47,468 bases of DNA from a bacterium (GTDB lineage: Bacteria; Cyanobacteriota; Vampirovibrionia; Gastranaerophilales; Gastranaerophilaceae). Below, in pieces: positions 17,510 through 25,790 of the stretch; position 1 is the first letter of the stretch; each line of letters opens with the position of its first letter. A program made the position numbers and the translations under genes. Below the pieces are notes generated by a model that worked only from the letters and a program-made list of their open reading frames with translations, made no database searches and had not been told where the DNA came from. The stretch is taken from NCBI GenBank assembly GCA_017536545.1, contig JAFXHF010000004.1:1-47468 (forward strand), given 5' to 3'.

Positions 17510-17553
17510 AATTAACATTTGTTTACAATTAATCAATTCTTAAATCTTAAAAA

Positions 17554-17571
17554 ACTTTATTTAAGTATAGG
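17554..17571 (+). promoter_or_regulatory. Shared upstream motif, copy 3
   Basis: TTTATTTAAGTATAGG at 17556-17571 includes the ACTT-N5-AAGT dyad beginning at 17554. It ends 32 nt before the ATG of the second glycine-zipper gene. See copies at 1130 and 16443. Confidence 0.45.
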
Positions 17572-17603
17572 GGAAATTAGAAAGATTAATAGGGGAAAGA
17601 AAC

Positions 17604-18773
17604 ATGAGTTTAGCAAGTCTTTTAGTTAAAGGCGGTTCTAAAGCCTTAGGTTACGGTAAACGTATTGCAAAAGTTACACCAGAGTTTTTATTAGGAGATT
17701 CATCTGAAATTATCGGAAGAGCAATGAGAGCTCAAAAAGGTTCTATTTGGCAAAAAGGTAAAGCTGGATTCAAAGCCCTAGAAAGTTATAATAATGCACA
17801 AACTGGAAACTTCTTCTCTAGAGTTGTGAAAAACTTAAAAAGTACACCTAAAGACCTTGTCAAAGGTTTTAAAGTAGGTGCAAGAGCTGGTGCTATGAAA
17901 GGCACAAGCAAAATCCTATCAGGCTTAAAAGGTACAGGTAAAGCTCTTGTGAAAAAATTACCACTCGTTGGTGCAGTTTTAACAGTTGCCCTAGAACTAC
18001 CAAACATCGTTAGAGCATTCAAAGATGGTGGCTTCAAAGCTGGTATGAAAGAAATCGGCGGAGCTGGCGTTGAACTAGGCTGTATGGCTGGAGGTGCCGC
18101 TATTGGTTCTGCAATCTGCCCTGGTATCGGTACTGCAATCGGTGCTGTAGTCGGCGGTATTGTCGGTATGTTTGCAAGAGGTAAAACTCATTCTGAGAAA
18201 AAAGCTGAAGAAGAAGCAGCACAACAAACGCAACCAACAAAATATACAAACGAAGAAAAAGAAGCATTAAGAGAATGTGGTTTCACAGATGAAGAAATCC
18301 AACAACTCCAAGATGCAGGCTATACAATTCAAGATGTTGAACAAGCAATTATAAAAGAATTGGAAAAACAAGGAGTTGATGTTCCAACTCAAGACAATAC
18401 TAAAACATCATTATCTGATAGATTAAATACTCCTTACACAAAACAAGCTAGTGAGTCTAAGCCAAAAGAGGTGCAAAAAGAAGCTACTCAAGTTACAGAA
18501 CAACCACTAGAACTTGATACAACACAAGCATATGTACCAACACAAGCTTACGATCCAACTCAAGCATATCAATACAACAATCTTGATACAGTTGCACAAA
18601 CAGGATTCACCAACCCATACGCAACTCTGTACCAAAACCCATATATGAACACAAATGTAGGAGGCAAATACGCTAACGACATTTACTTCCAACAAATCTT
18701 CGGTCCTCAAAATTCATTAAGCAATCCATTCTTACAACAAGGTTTGTATCCTCAAACTCAATATTATGTATAA
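17604..18773 (+). CDS. Glycine-zipper protein, paralogue 2
   Basis: 389 residues, paralogous to the preceding gene. It shares the N-terminal RIAKVTPEFLLG-type segment, a basic Gly/Lys-rich region, LPLVGAVLTVALELPNIV, and the glycine-zipper GGAAIGSAICPGIGTAIG near 175. In addition it has a UBA/CUE-like three-helix segment (about 213-255, EEKEALRECGFTDEEIQQLQ) that the first copy lacks, and a C-terminal tail with repeats of the type TQAY. AGGGGAAAG precedes the ATG. Function unknown. The Cys in SAICPGIG is conserved in both copies and may be structural. Confidence 0.85.
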   Translation: MSLASLLVKGGSKALGYGKRIAKVTPEFLLGDSSEIIGRAMRAQKGSIWQKGKAGFKALESYNNAQTGNFFSRVVKNLKSTPKDLVKGFKVGARAGAMKGTSKILSGLKGTGKALVKKLPLVGAVLTVALELPNIVRAFKDGGFKAGMKEIGGAGVELGCMAGGAAIGSAICPGIGTAIGAVVGGIVGMFARGKTHSEKKAEEEAAQQTQPTKYTNEEKEALRECGFTDEEIQQLQDAGYTIQDVEQAIIKELEKQGVDVPTQDNTKTSLSDRLNTPYTKQASESKPKEVQKEATQVTEQPLELDTTQAYVPTQAYDPTQAYQYNNLDTVAQTGFTNPYATLYQNPYMNTNVGGKYANDIYFQQIFGPQNSLSNPFLQQGLYPQTQYYV

Positions 18774-18798
18774 AATATCTCCCCTCATAATAAAAAAT

Positions 18799-18829
18799 GA
18801 GCCACCCAACTAGGTGGCTCTTTCTTTTT
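18799..18829 (+). terminator. Intrinsic terminator after glycine-zipper gene 2
   Basis: GAGCCACC pairs with GGTGGCTC across a 6-nt loop, followed by TTTCTTTTT. Confidence 0.9.
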
Positions 18830-18842
18830 CATCTTCTCAAAT

Positions 18843-19016
18843 CTAAACACCGCAAACGTGATAATCACGTTCTGCAATTGATGTTGAACACTCTAATAAC
18901 TGAGTTAATAATCTTTCAATAAGTCTTTCAACTGTTTTTACTTCTGTTTTTAACTCAGCTAAACTTTCAGCTTTTGAATCTTTTAATGCACTCTCAAATA
19001 CTTCATCTTGATACAT
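18843..19016 (-). CDS. Small acidic helical protein (57 aa)
   Basis: A short frame starting MYQDEVFESALKDSKAE, with a heptad-like Leu/Glu/Lys/Thr helix (about 17-43) and two Cys (C43 and C55). AGGAG lies 8 nt before the ATG. The good ribosome site and amphipathic pattern support a real gene in an otherwise empty 400-bp interval. It lies convergent to the glycine-zipper gene and divergent from the uridine-kinase-like gene. Function unknown. Confidence 0.65.
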   Translation of the reverse strand: MYQDEVFESALKDSKAESLAELKTEVKTVERLIERLLTQLLECSTSIAERDYHVCGV

Positions 19017-19171
19017 AAATTATACTCCTATTAGTCTTAACAAGTAATTTATCGGTAATATTTCTAGAAAACTTTAATAATATTAATTTTTTTGTTACAA
19101 AATTTCATCTTTTGTAGAGGTTTAAAAAATTTTAAAGTACAATGTTACCATGTTTGTAAAGGGAAGTATGT

Positions 19172-20008
19172 ATGTTAAAAGATTTTGAGATGACAAGCTA
19201 TGACTATTATTCAAACCGTAGAGATATGGAAATAATCTCTAAGATTGTTGATAGTTTAAAACAAATTTTGGAAGAGGATAAACAACAAGAACAACCACTG
19301 TTTCTGAAAATATCTGATAACTTAATCATGAATATTGCAAGAAAAGTTGTTCAAGAAAAGAAAAGAACTTTCCTTATTGGAATTACAGGCGAAAGTGCTT
19401 CAGGTAAAACTGTATTTGTTGATAACACAATTAAAGCTTGCGTTAAAGATAAAACCGAAGGAATCTACACTGTAATCCGTTGCGATGATTACTACAAAGA
19501 TACATCAAAAGAACTTCAAGAAGCTGGAAGCTACGAAGCATTATTCAAAACTGGATTCAGCTTTGACACACCAGATGTCATAGATCTTAACCTTATGAAA
19601 AACCATTTGGTAGCATTGAAAGAAGGTTTAACAATCAAATCACCTAGATACAATTTTGTGACTTGTGAATCTGACCCTAATGGAGATGAGAAAAAACCCG
19701 CAAAAGTTATTTTAACAGAGGGCTTATACGTTCTAAATGAAGGTGTTAGAGACATTATGGATGTTAAAGTTTATGTATTTACACCTCTTGAAGTGATTAA
19801 AGAACGATGGTACAAAAGAGCTGCTGAACGAGGCAAATCTGGTGAAGCTGCTGATTTACAGTTTGCAGACGTTAACAAAACTGCTCAACAATATATTCGC
19901 CCAGCTTACCAAATATCAGATGCAGTCATCAATGGTCTTGTAAGCCAAGAATATATCCAAGAAATTACGGATAAAATTTTCCAAGCGTTAAAAAATATTG
20001 AATATTAA
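19172..20008 (+). CDS. Uridine kinase-like P-loop kinase
   Basis: 278 residues. Residues 1-55 are a helical extension not typical of Udk. Then comes a P-loop GITGESASGKT (about 68-78), the substrate-binding RCDDYYKDT (about 106-114), and VILTEGLYVLN with the conserved Glu-Gly. The fold is that of the uridine kinase/phosphoribulokinase family, which phosphorylates uridine/cytidine or other small molecules. It is longer than E. coli Udk (about 213), so substrate identity is open. GGGAAG precedes the ATG. It is monocistronic, with a terminator after the stop. Confidence 0.82.
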   Translation: MLKDFEMTSYDYYSNRRDMEIISKIVDSLKQILEEDKQQEQPLFLKISDNLIMNIARKVVQEKKRTFLIGITGESASGKTVFVDNTIKACVKDKTEGIYTVIRCDDYYKDTSKELQEAGSYEALFKTGFSFDTPDVIDLNLMKNHLVALKEGLTIKSPRYNFVTCESDPNGDEKKPAKVILTEGLYVLNEGVRDIMDVKVYVFTPLEVIKERWYKRAAERGKSGEAADLQFADVNKTAQQYIRPAYQISDAVINGLVSQEYIQEITDKIFQALKNIEY

Positions 20009-20031
20009 GAGAGTTAAGACATAGAACCAAA

Positions 20032-20063
20032 GGGGTAATGTATTAAATACGTTACCCCTTTTT
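20032..20063 (+). terminator. Intrinsic terminator after the uridine-kinase-like gene
   Basis: GGGGTAA pairs with TTACCCC, with an inner GTAT/ATAC stem, followed by TTTTT. It is almost symmetrical and can also serve the convergent cysteine-rich gene. Confidence 0.88.
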
Positions 20064-20083
20064 ACTGCACAAACAAGGTTCAT

Positions 20084-20395
20084 CTAGTCAAAAGCTCGTT
20101 GACATCCTACACAATTATTACGATTTGGATAAACTTTGTAGTAATAATCAATAGGTGCAGCACAACCACAAGCAGTACCACGTCTAACTTTTACACCATG
20201 CAACTTTTCACATTTTGTAAGTTTAGGTTTCTTACATCTTTCTACCTTTTGACATCCACAAGCAATATTGTCATTTCGACCAAAATTAGTGAAAGGATTT
20301 AGACTTCCTAAACCATTGTAGGTCCAAGCAAAAGCACCTTGAGCTGGGATTGTTAAAAATGCAAATAAACCAAGTGTTGTAAATAATTTTTTCAT
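20084..20395 (-). CDS. Exported cysteine-rich small protein
   Basis: 103 residues: signal peptide (MKKLFTTLG..., cleavage near GAFA), then about 80 residues with eight Cys arranged CGC, C, C, CGC, CxxC (ACGCQKVERC, TKCEKLHG, TACGCAAP, NNCVGC). The mature protein is basic. The even Cys count suggests four disulfides, or CxxC/CGC pairs for metal binding. I recognise no family. AGGAG precedes the ATG. Neighbouring genes are not obviously linked. It might be a periplasmic or secreted metal-binding or disulfide-stabilised factor. Confidence 0.75.
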   Translation of the reverse strand: MKKLFTTLGLFAFLTIPAQGAFAWTYNGLGSLNPFTNFGRNDNIACGCQKVERCKKPKLTKCEKLHGVKVRRGTACGCAAPIDYYYKVYPNRNNCVGCQRAFD

Positions 20396-20520
20396 ACTAT
20401 CTCCTTATTGTTTAATTGGGTAATAAGACTGGTTACATTTTTATTTTATAAATTTTAAAAATTAAACCTATCACCATTTGGGCAAAATGAAATAGCTTTT
20501 TGGGCTAAATAAAAAGCATA

Positions 20521-20557
20521 AAAAAAATCCGACTCAAGAACTCTTGAATCGGATTTT
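20521..20557 (-). terminator. Intrinsic terminator after the SLH gene
   Basis: AAAAATCCGA...TCGGATTTTT with an inner CAAGA/TCTTG pairing. Strong in both directions; it lies 20 bp after the SLH stop on the minus strand. Confidence 0.9.
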
Positions 20558-20576
20558 TGATTATCTTTTACAAAGA

Positions 20577-21842
20577 CTACTTAGCGATGCTAGCATCTTC
20601 AAGTAAGATAACTTGGATTTCTTCACCTTGTTTAGCGTTGTAGTTCAAACCAGGAGTAATTAAACCTGTGATTAAACCAAGACCAGCACCAACAGGAGTA
20701 CCGATAGCAACACCAGTACCTACTTTGTCTGGATCAGGAATGAATGAGAAACCTACACCAGCACCAGTACCAACAGCTGCACCACCTACTGTGTAAAGTG
20801 CGATTTTACCAGCTGTCATCCAAGGACCTTCTTTTAATTCATAGTTTTTGTAGAATGGTTTAGCATTCAAATCAACTGTTTTACCGCATGGAGTAACAAC
20901 TTTTGTTACTTGAGCATATACTCTAGCGTTTTTGTTGAACCATTGAGGATCTTTAATTTCAAGAACTGATCCATAGAAAGTAGAACCAGCTGGGAATAAT
21001 AAAGTACCTTCTTCAGTTACGATATCAGCAGGGTTAGTAAATGTGATTTGATCGCCTGCTGCGTGTAATTTTGATTTGAATTGTTCGTTGAAAGCGATTT
21101 CAAGAACGTTACCTTCTTTGATGATATTTCTAACATTTGTAATAACAACTTCGTTAGATTCAGCTTTTTTAGAAACGTTTAAGTGTTCTGTTCCTAAAAT
21201 TTCTTCGTTTACATATTCTGATTTAACAAGGTTTAGTTTTTGTCTTAATCTGTATAATAATACAGCAGCTTCAGCTCTTGTTAATTCATCAGTTGGTCTT
21301 AATTCATTTTCATTTGGATGATTTACGTAAATACCATAAGATAATGTTTTTGCGTAAACTTCATTAGCCCATGCTGGAACTTTATCAGCATCAGCGTATT
21401 TAGCAACGATTGAAGAATCTACATCAGCATCAATAGTGATGTGGCTGATTACAGATTGAGCTTCATCTCTTAATACAGCGTTATCTGGTAAGAATTTACC
21501 ATTTGGATAACCGTAAACTAAACCTAATTGTTGAGATCTAGCAATTGGAGCATAAATATCAGAAGATACTGCTACGTCAGAAAATTTAACAACTGAAGTC
21601 AATTCTAAATCTTCTTGACCTAAAACTTTTAATAAAGCTTTAACAAATTCAACACGAGACATTCTGCCTTCTGGATTAAAATTACCATCAGTTAAAGTCA
21701 TTACAGAATCGCCAACTACAGCAGCGATTTCTACTTGAGCCCAGTAGTTTTCACAAACATCATCGATACCAGCATATGAAAATGCAGGAGCACCGAAAGC
21801 AATGAAACCACCTACAAGTAAACTTGCTAATAATTTTTTCAT
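20577..21842 (-). CDS. S-layer homology (SLH) domain protein
   Basis: 421 residues with a signal peptide (about 1-24). Three SLH-like modules follow at about 27-200: MTLTDGNFNPEGRMSRVEFVKALLK, LVYGYPNGKFLPDNAVLRDEA, and a third with LRPTDELTRAEAAVLLYRL. SLH domains anchor proteins to the wall or, in cyanobacteria-like diderms, outer-membrane proteins to peptidoglycan. The C-terminal half has beta-rich sequence (about 225-335) and a Gly-rich segment (GGAAVGTGAGVGF...) near 350-395, glycine-zipper-like. GGAAGTAG precedes the ATG. Abundance is suggested by near-consensus codons and a strong terminator. Confidence 0.9.
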   Translation of the reverse strand: MKKLLASLLVGGFIAFGAPAFSYAGIDDVCENYWAQVEIAAVVGDSVMTLTDGNFNPEGRMSRVEFVKALLKVLGQEDLELTSVVKFSDVAVSSDIYAPIARSQQLGLVYGYPNGKFLPDNAVLRDEAQSVISHITIDADVDSSIVAKYADADKVPAWANEVYAKTLSYGIYVNHPNENELRPTDELTRAEAAVLLYRLRQKLNLVKSEYVNEEILGTEHLNVSKKAESNEVVITNVRNIIKEGNVLEIAFNEQFKSKLHAAGDQITFTNPADIVTEEGTLLFPAGSTFYGSVLEIKDPQWFNKNARVYAQVTKVVTPCGKTVDLNAKPFYKNYELKEGPWMTAGKIALYTVGGAAVGTGAGVGFSFIPDPDKVGTGVAIGTPVGAGLGLITGLITPGLNYNAKQGEEIQVILLEDASIAK

Positions 21843-22017
21843 TTTTCTACTTCCTCATCTTTTCTTACAAGTAAAACTTAACCAACTTAATTATAATATA
21901 ATTACATTCAATTGTAAAGTAGGCCACATCACACTTATAGCCAAAAAAATTAAAAGGAATTTTATATTTTTAAAGACGAAATTTGAGAAAATAACCAAAT
22001 TAAAGCATGGATTAAAT
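21843..22017. other. AT-rich intergenic region upstream of the SLH gene
   Basis: It should contain the SLH promoter. No open frame with a ribosome site and no convincing RNA structure seen. Confidence 0.4.
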
Positions 22018-22167
22018 TTAATCCTTAGATTTTACATTTTCAGGATGTGCAGAATTTGACATGATAATTTCATAAAATTCATTTTTGTCGATATTAACAC
22101 CCATAGTTTTAACATCGCAGTATTTTTTCTTTTTCTTATTCAAAAGTTTTTTATAATCCTGTCCCAT
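22018..22167 (-). CDS. Possible small basic protein (49 aa)
   Basis: A frame starting MGQDYKKLLNKKKKKYC, Lys-rich in its first 20 residues, with an in-frame second Met at 22 (MGVNIDKNEFYEIIM). Codon choice is like its neighbours and the frame fills an otherwise empty interval. However, only CCCCT, not a Shine-Dalgarno, precedes the first ATG. Function unknown; may not be translated. Confidence 0.4.
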   Translation of the reverse strand: MGQDYKKLLNKKKKKYCDVKTMGVNIDKNEFYEIIMSNSAHPENVKSKD

Positions 22168-22253
22168 AGGGGTAAATATATCACAAAAAGCAAAGCATAG
22201 AAAAAGAGTTTATTCACCCTGTAATAATTAGTAACAAAAACTCTTACCACGGC

Positions 22254-22282
22254 TTGCAAAATAACTTTCTTTGTAATAGGAT
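22254..22282 (+). promoter_or_regulatory. Probable promoter of rplS-rbgA
   Basis: TTGCAA, 17 nt, then TAGGAT, which fits a sigma-70 promoter and would give a leader of about 100 nt. The -10 is imperfect. Confidence 0.35.
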
Positions 22283-22300
22283 TACAATATTGACGTGCGT

Positions 22301-22336
22301 CGGTGAACTTTGTGTGGAAAAGTTATAAAAACACCG
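22301..22336 (+). promoter_or_regulatory. Structured leader of rplS
   Basis: CGGTG (22301-22305) pairs with CACCG (22332-22336), enclosing an inner stem AACTTT with AAAGTT around a GTGTGG loop. It lies 53 nt before the L19 start. Nested stems upstream of ribosomal-protein genes often mediate autoregulation, and L19 leaders are known in Firmicutes. Homology to them cannot be judged here. Confidence 0.4.
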
Positions 22337-22389
22337 ATTAAGGAATTACACAATTCAGTAATAGATTAGAAATATAAAGGAAAGCAAAA

Positions 22390-22746
22390 ATGAATAACCC
22401 AATCATTGATGAATTAGAAAAAGCGTATTTAGGTAAAGAATTACCTGAAATGAACGCTGGTGATACAGTAAAAGTTTTTGTTAAAATCATCGAAGGTAAC
22501 AAAGAAAGAATCCAAGCATTCGAAGGTACAATCATTAAAATGCACGGTTCTGGTTTAAACAAAACTATCACAGTTAGAAAAGTATTCCAAGGTGTTGGTG
22601 TAGAACGTGTGTTCTTAATCAACTCTCCACGTATCGACAAAATCAACGTTATCAGACGTGGTGATGTTAAACGTGCTAAATTATACTACTTGAGAGAACG
22701 TTCAGGTAAAGCAACTCGTATTAAGGAAAAAATTGAAAAAAGATAA
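22390..22746 (+). CDS. rplS: 50S ribosomal protein L19
   Basis: 118 residues, the usual L19 length. It shows family segments [32 protein letters not shown] and [24 protein letters not shown]19 sits at the 30S-50S interface. AAAGGAAAG precedes the ATG. Its last 14 nt overlap the start of rbgA, whose product matures the 50S subunit. This pairing also occurs in Bacillus. Confidence 0.97.
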   Translation: MNNPIIDELEKAYLGKELPEMNAGDTVKVFVKIIEGNKERIQAFEGTIIKMHGSGLNKTITVRKVFQGVGVERVFLINSPRIDKINVIRRGDVKRAKLYYLRERSGKATRIKEKIEKR

Positions 22747-23587
22747 GCTTCACATACACTGGTATCCAGGCCATATTGCCAAAGCTGAAAAAAAGTTGAA
22801 AGAACAACTTTCTTTAGTAGATGCCGTAATTGAAGTTCTTGATGCGAGATTACCGCTTTCAAGTTGTTATGAAGATATAACGAGGCTTTTAGGTCAAAAG
22901 CCTCGTTTAATTTTGCTTAACAAAGCTGATTTAACTATAAAATCTGAATTAAATAAATTTATTAAACATTTAGAAGCTCAAACAGGCTTTCCTGTAATTC
23001 CAACTGACGCCAAAAATTCAAAAGATTTAAAACACATTGTATCTAAGGCTGTAGAGTTATCCGAACCTAGAATTCAGGCAATTATGGCAAAAGGTCTTTT
23101 AAGACGACCTGCAAGAGTTATGGTTGTTGGCATGCCAAACGTTGGAAAATCTAGTATTATCAATAAATTAACTCGCTCATCAAAAACAAAAATTGGTGCA
23201 AAAGCTGGGGTTACTCGTCAACAACAATGGGTAAGAATCAACCCTCAATTAGAACTTCTTGATACCCCTGGTATTATACCAATGAAACAAGAGGACCAAG
23301 ATAGAGCAAAAAAATTAGCATTCGTAAATTCAATTTCTGAAAACGCCTACTCAAATGAAATGGTTGCTCAAGAATTATTAGATATGCTAAATGAAACTCA
23401 AGCCAAAATTTTTAGAGAATATTATAAATTACCAGAAGATAAAGAATTAAACTTGGACAATATTTCAATTGAGCGTAATTGGCTTTTAACAGGTGGTTCC
23501 ACAGACAGAGAAAGAACTTCCGTTTATATCTTAAGAGATTTTAGAGAAGGCAAAATCGGTAAATTTATTCTTGATGAACTAGAATAA
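22733..23587 (+). CDS. rbgA: Ribosome biogenesis GTPase RbgA (YlqF)
   Basis: 284 residues of a circularly permuted GTPase: the G4 motif NKAD (about 62-65) comes before G1 GMPNVGKSS (about 134-142) and G3 DTPG near 180. It begins with [12 protein letters not shown], the YlqF signature, and ends with a helical C-terminal domain. RbgA binds late 50S intermediates to promote maturation. The start is TTG at 22733, with AAGGA inside the end of rplS, so the two are translationally coupled. The 34-bp element copy B lies 31 bp after its stop. Confidence 0.95.
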   Translation: MKKDKLHIHWYPGHIAKAEKKLKEQLSLVDAVIEVLDARLPLSSCYEDITRLLGQKPRLILLNKADLTIKSELNKFIKHLEAQTGFPVIPTDAKNSKDLKHIVSKAVELSEPRIQAIMAKGLLRRPARVMVVGMPNVGKSSIINKLTRSSKTKIGAKAGVTRQQQWVRINPQLELLDTPGIIPMKQEDQDRAKKLAFVNSISENAYSNEMVAQELLDMLNETQAKIFREYYKLPEDKELNLDNISIERNWLLTGGSTDRERTSVYILRDFREGKIGKFILDELE

Positions 23588-23617
23588 AAACATTAATCCT
23601 ACAAGTTGTAATTATGA

Positions 23618-23651
23618 TTGGTAGCATAATGCCCTGTACAGCCGAGCACAA
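23618..23651 (+). other. 34-bp conserved intergenic element, copy B
   Basis: TTGGTAGCATAATGCCC followed by TGTACAGCCGAGCACAA. See copy A at 9040-9073. ATTAATC lies 19 nt upstream of it. It sits between the rbgA stop and a minus-strand terminator, exactly the setting of copy A. A local hairpin TACAA-G-TTGTA precedes it (23600-23610). Confidence 0.6.
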
Positions 23652-23653
23652 TA

Positions 23654-23680
23654 AAAAGGCTGGTCTTGAAACCAGCTTTA
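23654..23680 (-). terminator. Intrinsic terminator of the 53-residue ORF
   Basis: On the minus strand GCTGGT pairs with ACCAGC across a 6-nt loop, followed by CTTTTTATT. The plus strand has only TTTAT, so it may act weakly for rbgA too. Confidence 0.75.
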
Positions 23681-23721
23681 TCATAATCTCTCTTTTCTTC
23701 TTATTATAATTCTTTAAATTA

Positions 23722-23883
23722 TTATTTTACTGCGGATAGGTTCGCCTTGATTCCTGCGTCTGAATTGATTTCATTCGCATTAGCATACGCCAATACTCGG
23801 CGTTTTTTTGCTCCTCTTAATATTAATTCAACACTTTCGCATCTGTTATTTGATGGTGTTGTTATCTTCTTTAACATTATCAT
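23722..23883 (-). CDS. Small basic hypothetical protein (53 aa)
   Basis: A frame starting MIMLKKITTPSNNRCESVE, followed by a basic helix (LILRGAKKRRVLAYANA). GGAG precedes ATG-ATA-ATG: 3 nt from the first ATG and 9 nt from the second, so translation more likely starts at the second (51 aa, 23877). A terminator follows 41 bp after the stop, which supports a transcribed gene. No family recognised. Confidence 0.6.
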   Translation of the reverse strand: MIMLKKITTPSNNRCESVELILRGAKKRRVLAYANANEINSDAGIKANLSAVK

Positions 23884-23989
23884 TTACTCCATAGACTTCT
23901 AATTACAAATAAGTTATCGGAACAAATAATGCGAAACTTTAGAATTTTGTGAAATATGTTTACAAATATTAATAATGAGAAAAATAATG

Positions 23990-23995
23990 TATAAT
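23990..23995 (+). promoter_or_regulatory. -10 box 6 nt before ATG (candidate leaderless start)
   Basis: TATAAT followed by GAAAGA and then ATG at 24002. No clear -35 at 17 nt. The upstream in-frame ATG at 23975 would lie before this box. Confidence 0.4.
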
Positions 23996-24001
23996 GAAAG
24001 A

Positions 24002-24817
24002 ATGGAAAACAAACAAGACGATTACTTTTACGATAAAACAACCGCTCAAATCGATGCTAAACTACATTACGATATACTTGAGCATCAAGACTCGGTTTTC
24101 AAATGGACAATAATTGTTCTTATAGGATTAATATTCATATTCAGAGGTTGGATTGGATATTGGTTAAAATTTGGATTTGCCATCCCTAGTAAAATAGACA
24201 CGAAAGTAATATCTGTTGAAAACTCGCCTATTCAAATAAATTACACAGAGGAAGAATCCAAGAAAAAGACTTTTGTGTATCAATCACTTATTAACAAGAA
24301 AAAAATAACACTTATACCAAAAGCAAGTTACAAACTATCTGGTACTGTTGTTGCTCATAATCATCAATTCTTGATAACACAAGGATTTTTTGATAGTGCA
24401 GCATTGTACGACTTAGGAGCTACTTGGGGTAAATTAGGAGATAAAAAGTTTTATAATAAATATTTTCAAAGCTATAGTGCAAAAACCGAAATGACTGGTT
24501 CTAGAATTCTTTGGACCGAATTTAAACGCAAAGCTCCAGTTAGCGTAGAATATGCAAGATCACATTGGTCCCATTCGCACATTGTACCAGCAAATCGTAA
24601 CGTTATGGCAGCATTACTTTACATTAAAGATTGGGATAAAGTAGAAATAGTAGGTGAACTTGTTGATATGGAATATAAAAACTACAAAGGCGACGTCTAC
24701 AAATACAGGACAAGCATGTCCCGAGACGACGTTGAGCCGGGTGGCGATAGAGGGAATGGCTCTTGCGAAACTATTTATGTAACTCAAGTAAAACGTGGCA
24801 AGTTCATATATAAATAG
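24002..24817 (+). CDS. Single-span membrane protein of unknown function
   Basis: 271 residues from this ATG (280 if the in-frame ATG at 23975 is used). A polar N-terminus is followed by one hydrophobic helix near residues 34-53 (VFKWTIIVLIGLIFIF), then a soluble domain of about 200 residues. Conserved-looking parts are GSRILWTEFKRKAPVSVEYARSHWSHSHIVPANRNV, WDKVEIVGELVDMEY and a C-terminal CETIYVTQV. I do not recognise the name of the family. The TATAAT at 23990-23995 suggests transcription starts at this ATG. Its stop abuts the stop of rnhB with no gap and no terminator. Confidence 0.8.
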   Translation: MENKQDDYFYDKTTAQIDAKLHYDILEHQDSVFKWTIIVLIGLIFIFRGWIGYWLKFGFAIPSKIDTKVISVENSPIQINYTEEESKKKTFVYQSLINKKKITLIPKASYKLSGTVVAHNHQFLITQGFFDSAALYDLGATWGKLGDKKFYNKYFQSYSAKTEMTGSRILWTEFKRKAPVSVEYARSHWSHSHIVPANRNVMAALLYIKDWDKVEIVGELVDMEYKNYKGDVYKYRTSMSRDDVEPGGDRGNGSCETIYVTQVKRGKFIYK

Positions 24818-25456
24818 TTAGAATAAAGTTAATTGTTTTTGTTTTTCAAAATATTTTCTTAAAAAAGATGGTCTGTGATATTTGCACAAGCCATATTCAT
24901 CAATGGCCTTCAAATGTTCAGCCGTTAAATACCCTGCATTTCTATTCCAGCCATACTGTGGAAATTCTTGAGCTAATTGTTTCATATATCTATCACGAGT
25001 AACTTTTGCCAAAATACTTGCTGCTGCAATTGAAGCAGATTTTCCATCCCCCTTAATAATATATTTTTGAGGGTAAGAATATTCTTTTATTAGTTTATTA
25101 CCATCTACTAGGGTAATTAAATCTTTTAAACTAACCTCTTTAATAACACCTTCACAAGATAACTTCATAGCTTTCAAAGAAGAATTTAAAATATTTATTC
25201 TTTCAATTTCATCAACTTCAATACACACGACAGAATTTATTGTATTTTTAATAATTACATCATAAAGTTTTTCTCGAGCAACTTCTGAAAGTTTTTTAGA
25301 GTCATTAAGACGAGATAAATCTGTAATTAGGGCATCTGTGACCTCAGGGAAATATACAGCGGCAGCAAAAACCCCTCCTGCAGCAGGTCCACGACCAGCC
25401 TCATCTGTCCCAATTACAACTCCATAATCTTTATCAAAATCAAACAAATTACTCAT
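24818..25456 (-). CDS. rnhB: Ribonuclease HII
   Basis: 212 residues. It removes ribonucleotides and RNA primers from DNA. The active-site region GTDEAGRGPAAGG (about 16-28) holds the first Asp-Glu pair, and further acidic residues lie in LVDGNK (about 115) and ASILAKVTRDRYM (about 149-161, with the catalytic Asp). Standard length. No Shine-Dalgarno: a TAAAAT at 25463-25468 is 6 nt from the ATG, so a leaderless transcript is possible. It is convergent with and abutting the preceding plus gene. Confidence 0.95.
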   Translation of the reverse strand: MSNLFDFDKDYGVVIGTDEAGRGPAAGGVFAAAVYFPEVTDALITDLSRLNDSKKLSEVAREKLYDVIIKNTINSVVCIEVDEIERINILNSSLKAMKLSCEGVIKEVSLKDLITLVDGNKLIKEYSYPQKYIIKGDGKSASIAAASILAKVTRDRYMKQLAQEFPQYGWNRNAGYLTAEHLKAIDEYGLCKYHRPSFLRKYFEKQKQLTLF

Positions 25457-25462
25457 AAAAAC

Positions 25463-25468
25463 ATTTTA
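25463..25468 (-). promoter_or_regulatory. -10-like box 6 nt before rnhB
   Basis: On the minus strand TAAAAT, GTTTTT, then ATG at 25456. No good -35. A terminator hairpin lies immediately upstream. Confidence 0.35.
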
Positions 25469-25472
25469 CAAC

Positions 25473-25500
25473 AAAAAAAAAGTTGCCAGATTATGGCAAC
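25473..25500 (-). terminator. Minus-strand terminator upstream of rnhB
   Basis: GTTGCCA pairs with TGGCAAC across 5 nt, followed on the minus strand by nine T. No annotated minus-strand gene ends here, so it may terminate an unannotated transcript. Confidence 0.8.
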
Positions 25501-25790
25501 ATTAAATAAACACGAGGATATTAAGAGAGAGAGTATAAAAAAACTTTTTTTGCTTATATCCTTATCACATATAACGTCTATTCATACGAATAGCAATAAA
25601 TTTTTCCCGTTTTCTTTTCTTTTGAAATGCTTTGCATTCCCCTTACATATATATAAAGGTATATTTTTTGGAAAAATTGCCTTTTTAGACAAATGTTGTT
25701 AACATTTCTTAAATGGGGGTACAGACTAAATATCAAGTATATACTTAATATTTACATAATAAGACTTGAGTACACCTTAGCTTAACAATT
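25501..25790 (-). other. Gene-free interval between two minus-strand terminators
   Basis: 290 bp of very AT-rich sequence with no convincing protein frame. Because it is bounded by the terminator of the GGGtGRT gene and by a second minus-strand terminator, it could encode a small RNA read toward rnhB. I see no known RNA family. Confidence 0.3.

Noticed and set aside
25493-25702. Plus-strand ORF of 69 codons
   Set aside because: No ribosome site, Phe/Lys/Ile/Ser composition typical of AT-rich noncoding DNA, and it begins inside a terminator hairpin.
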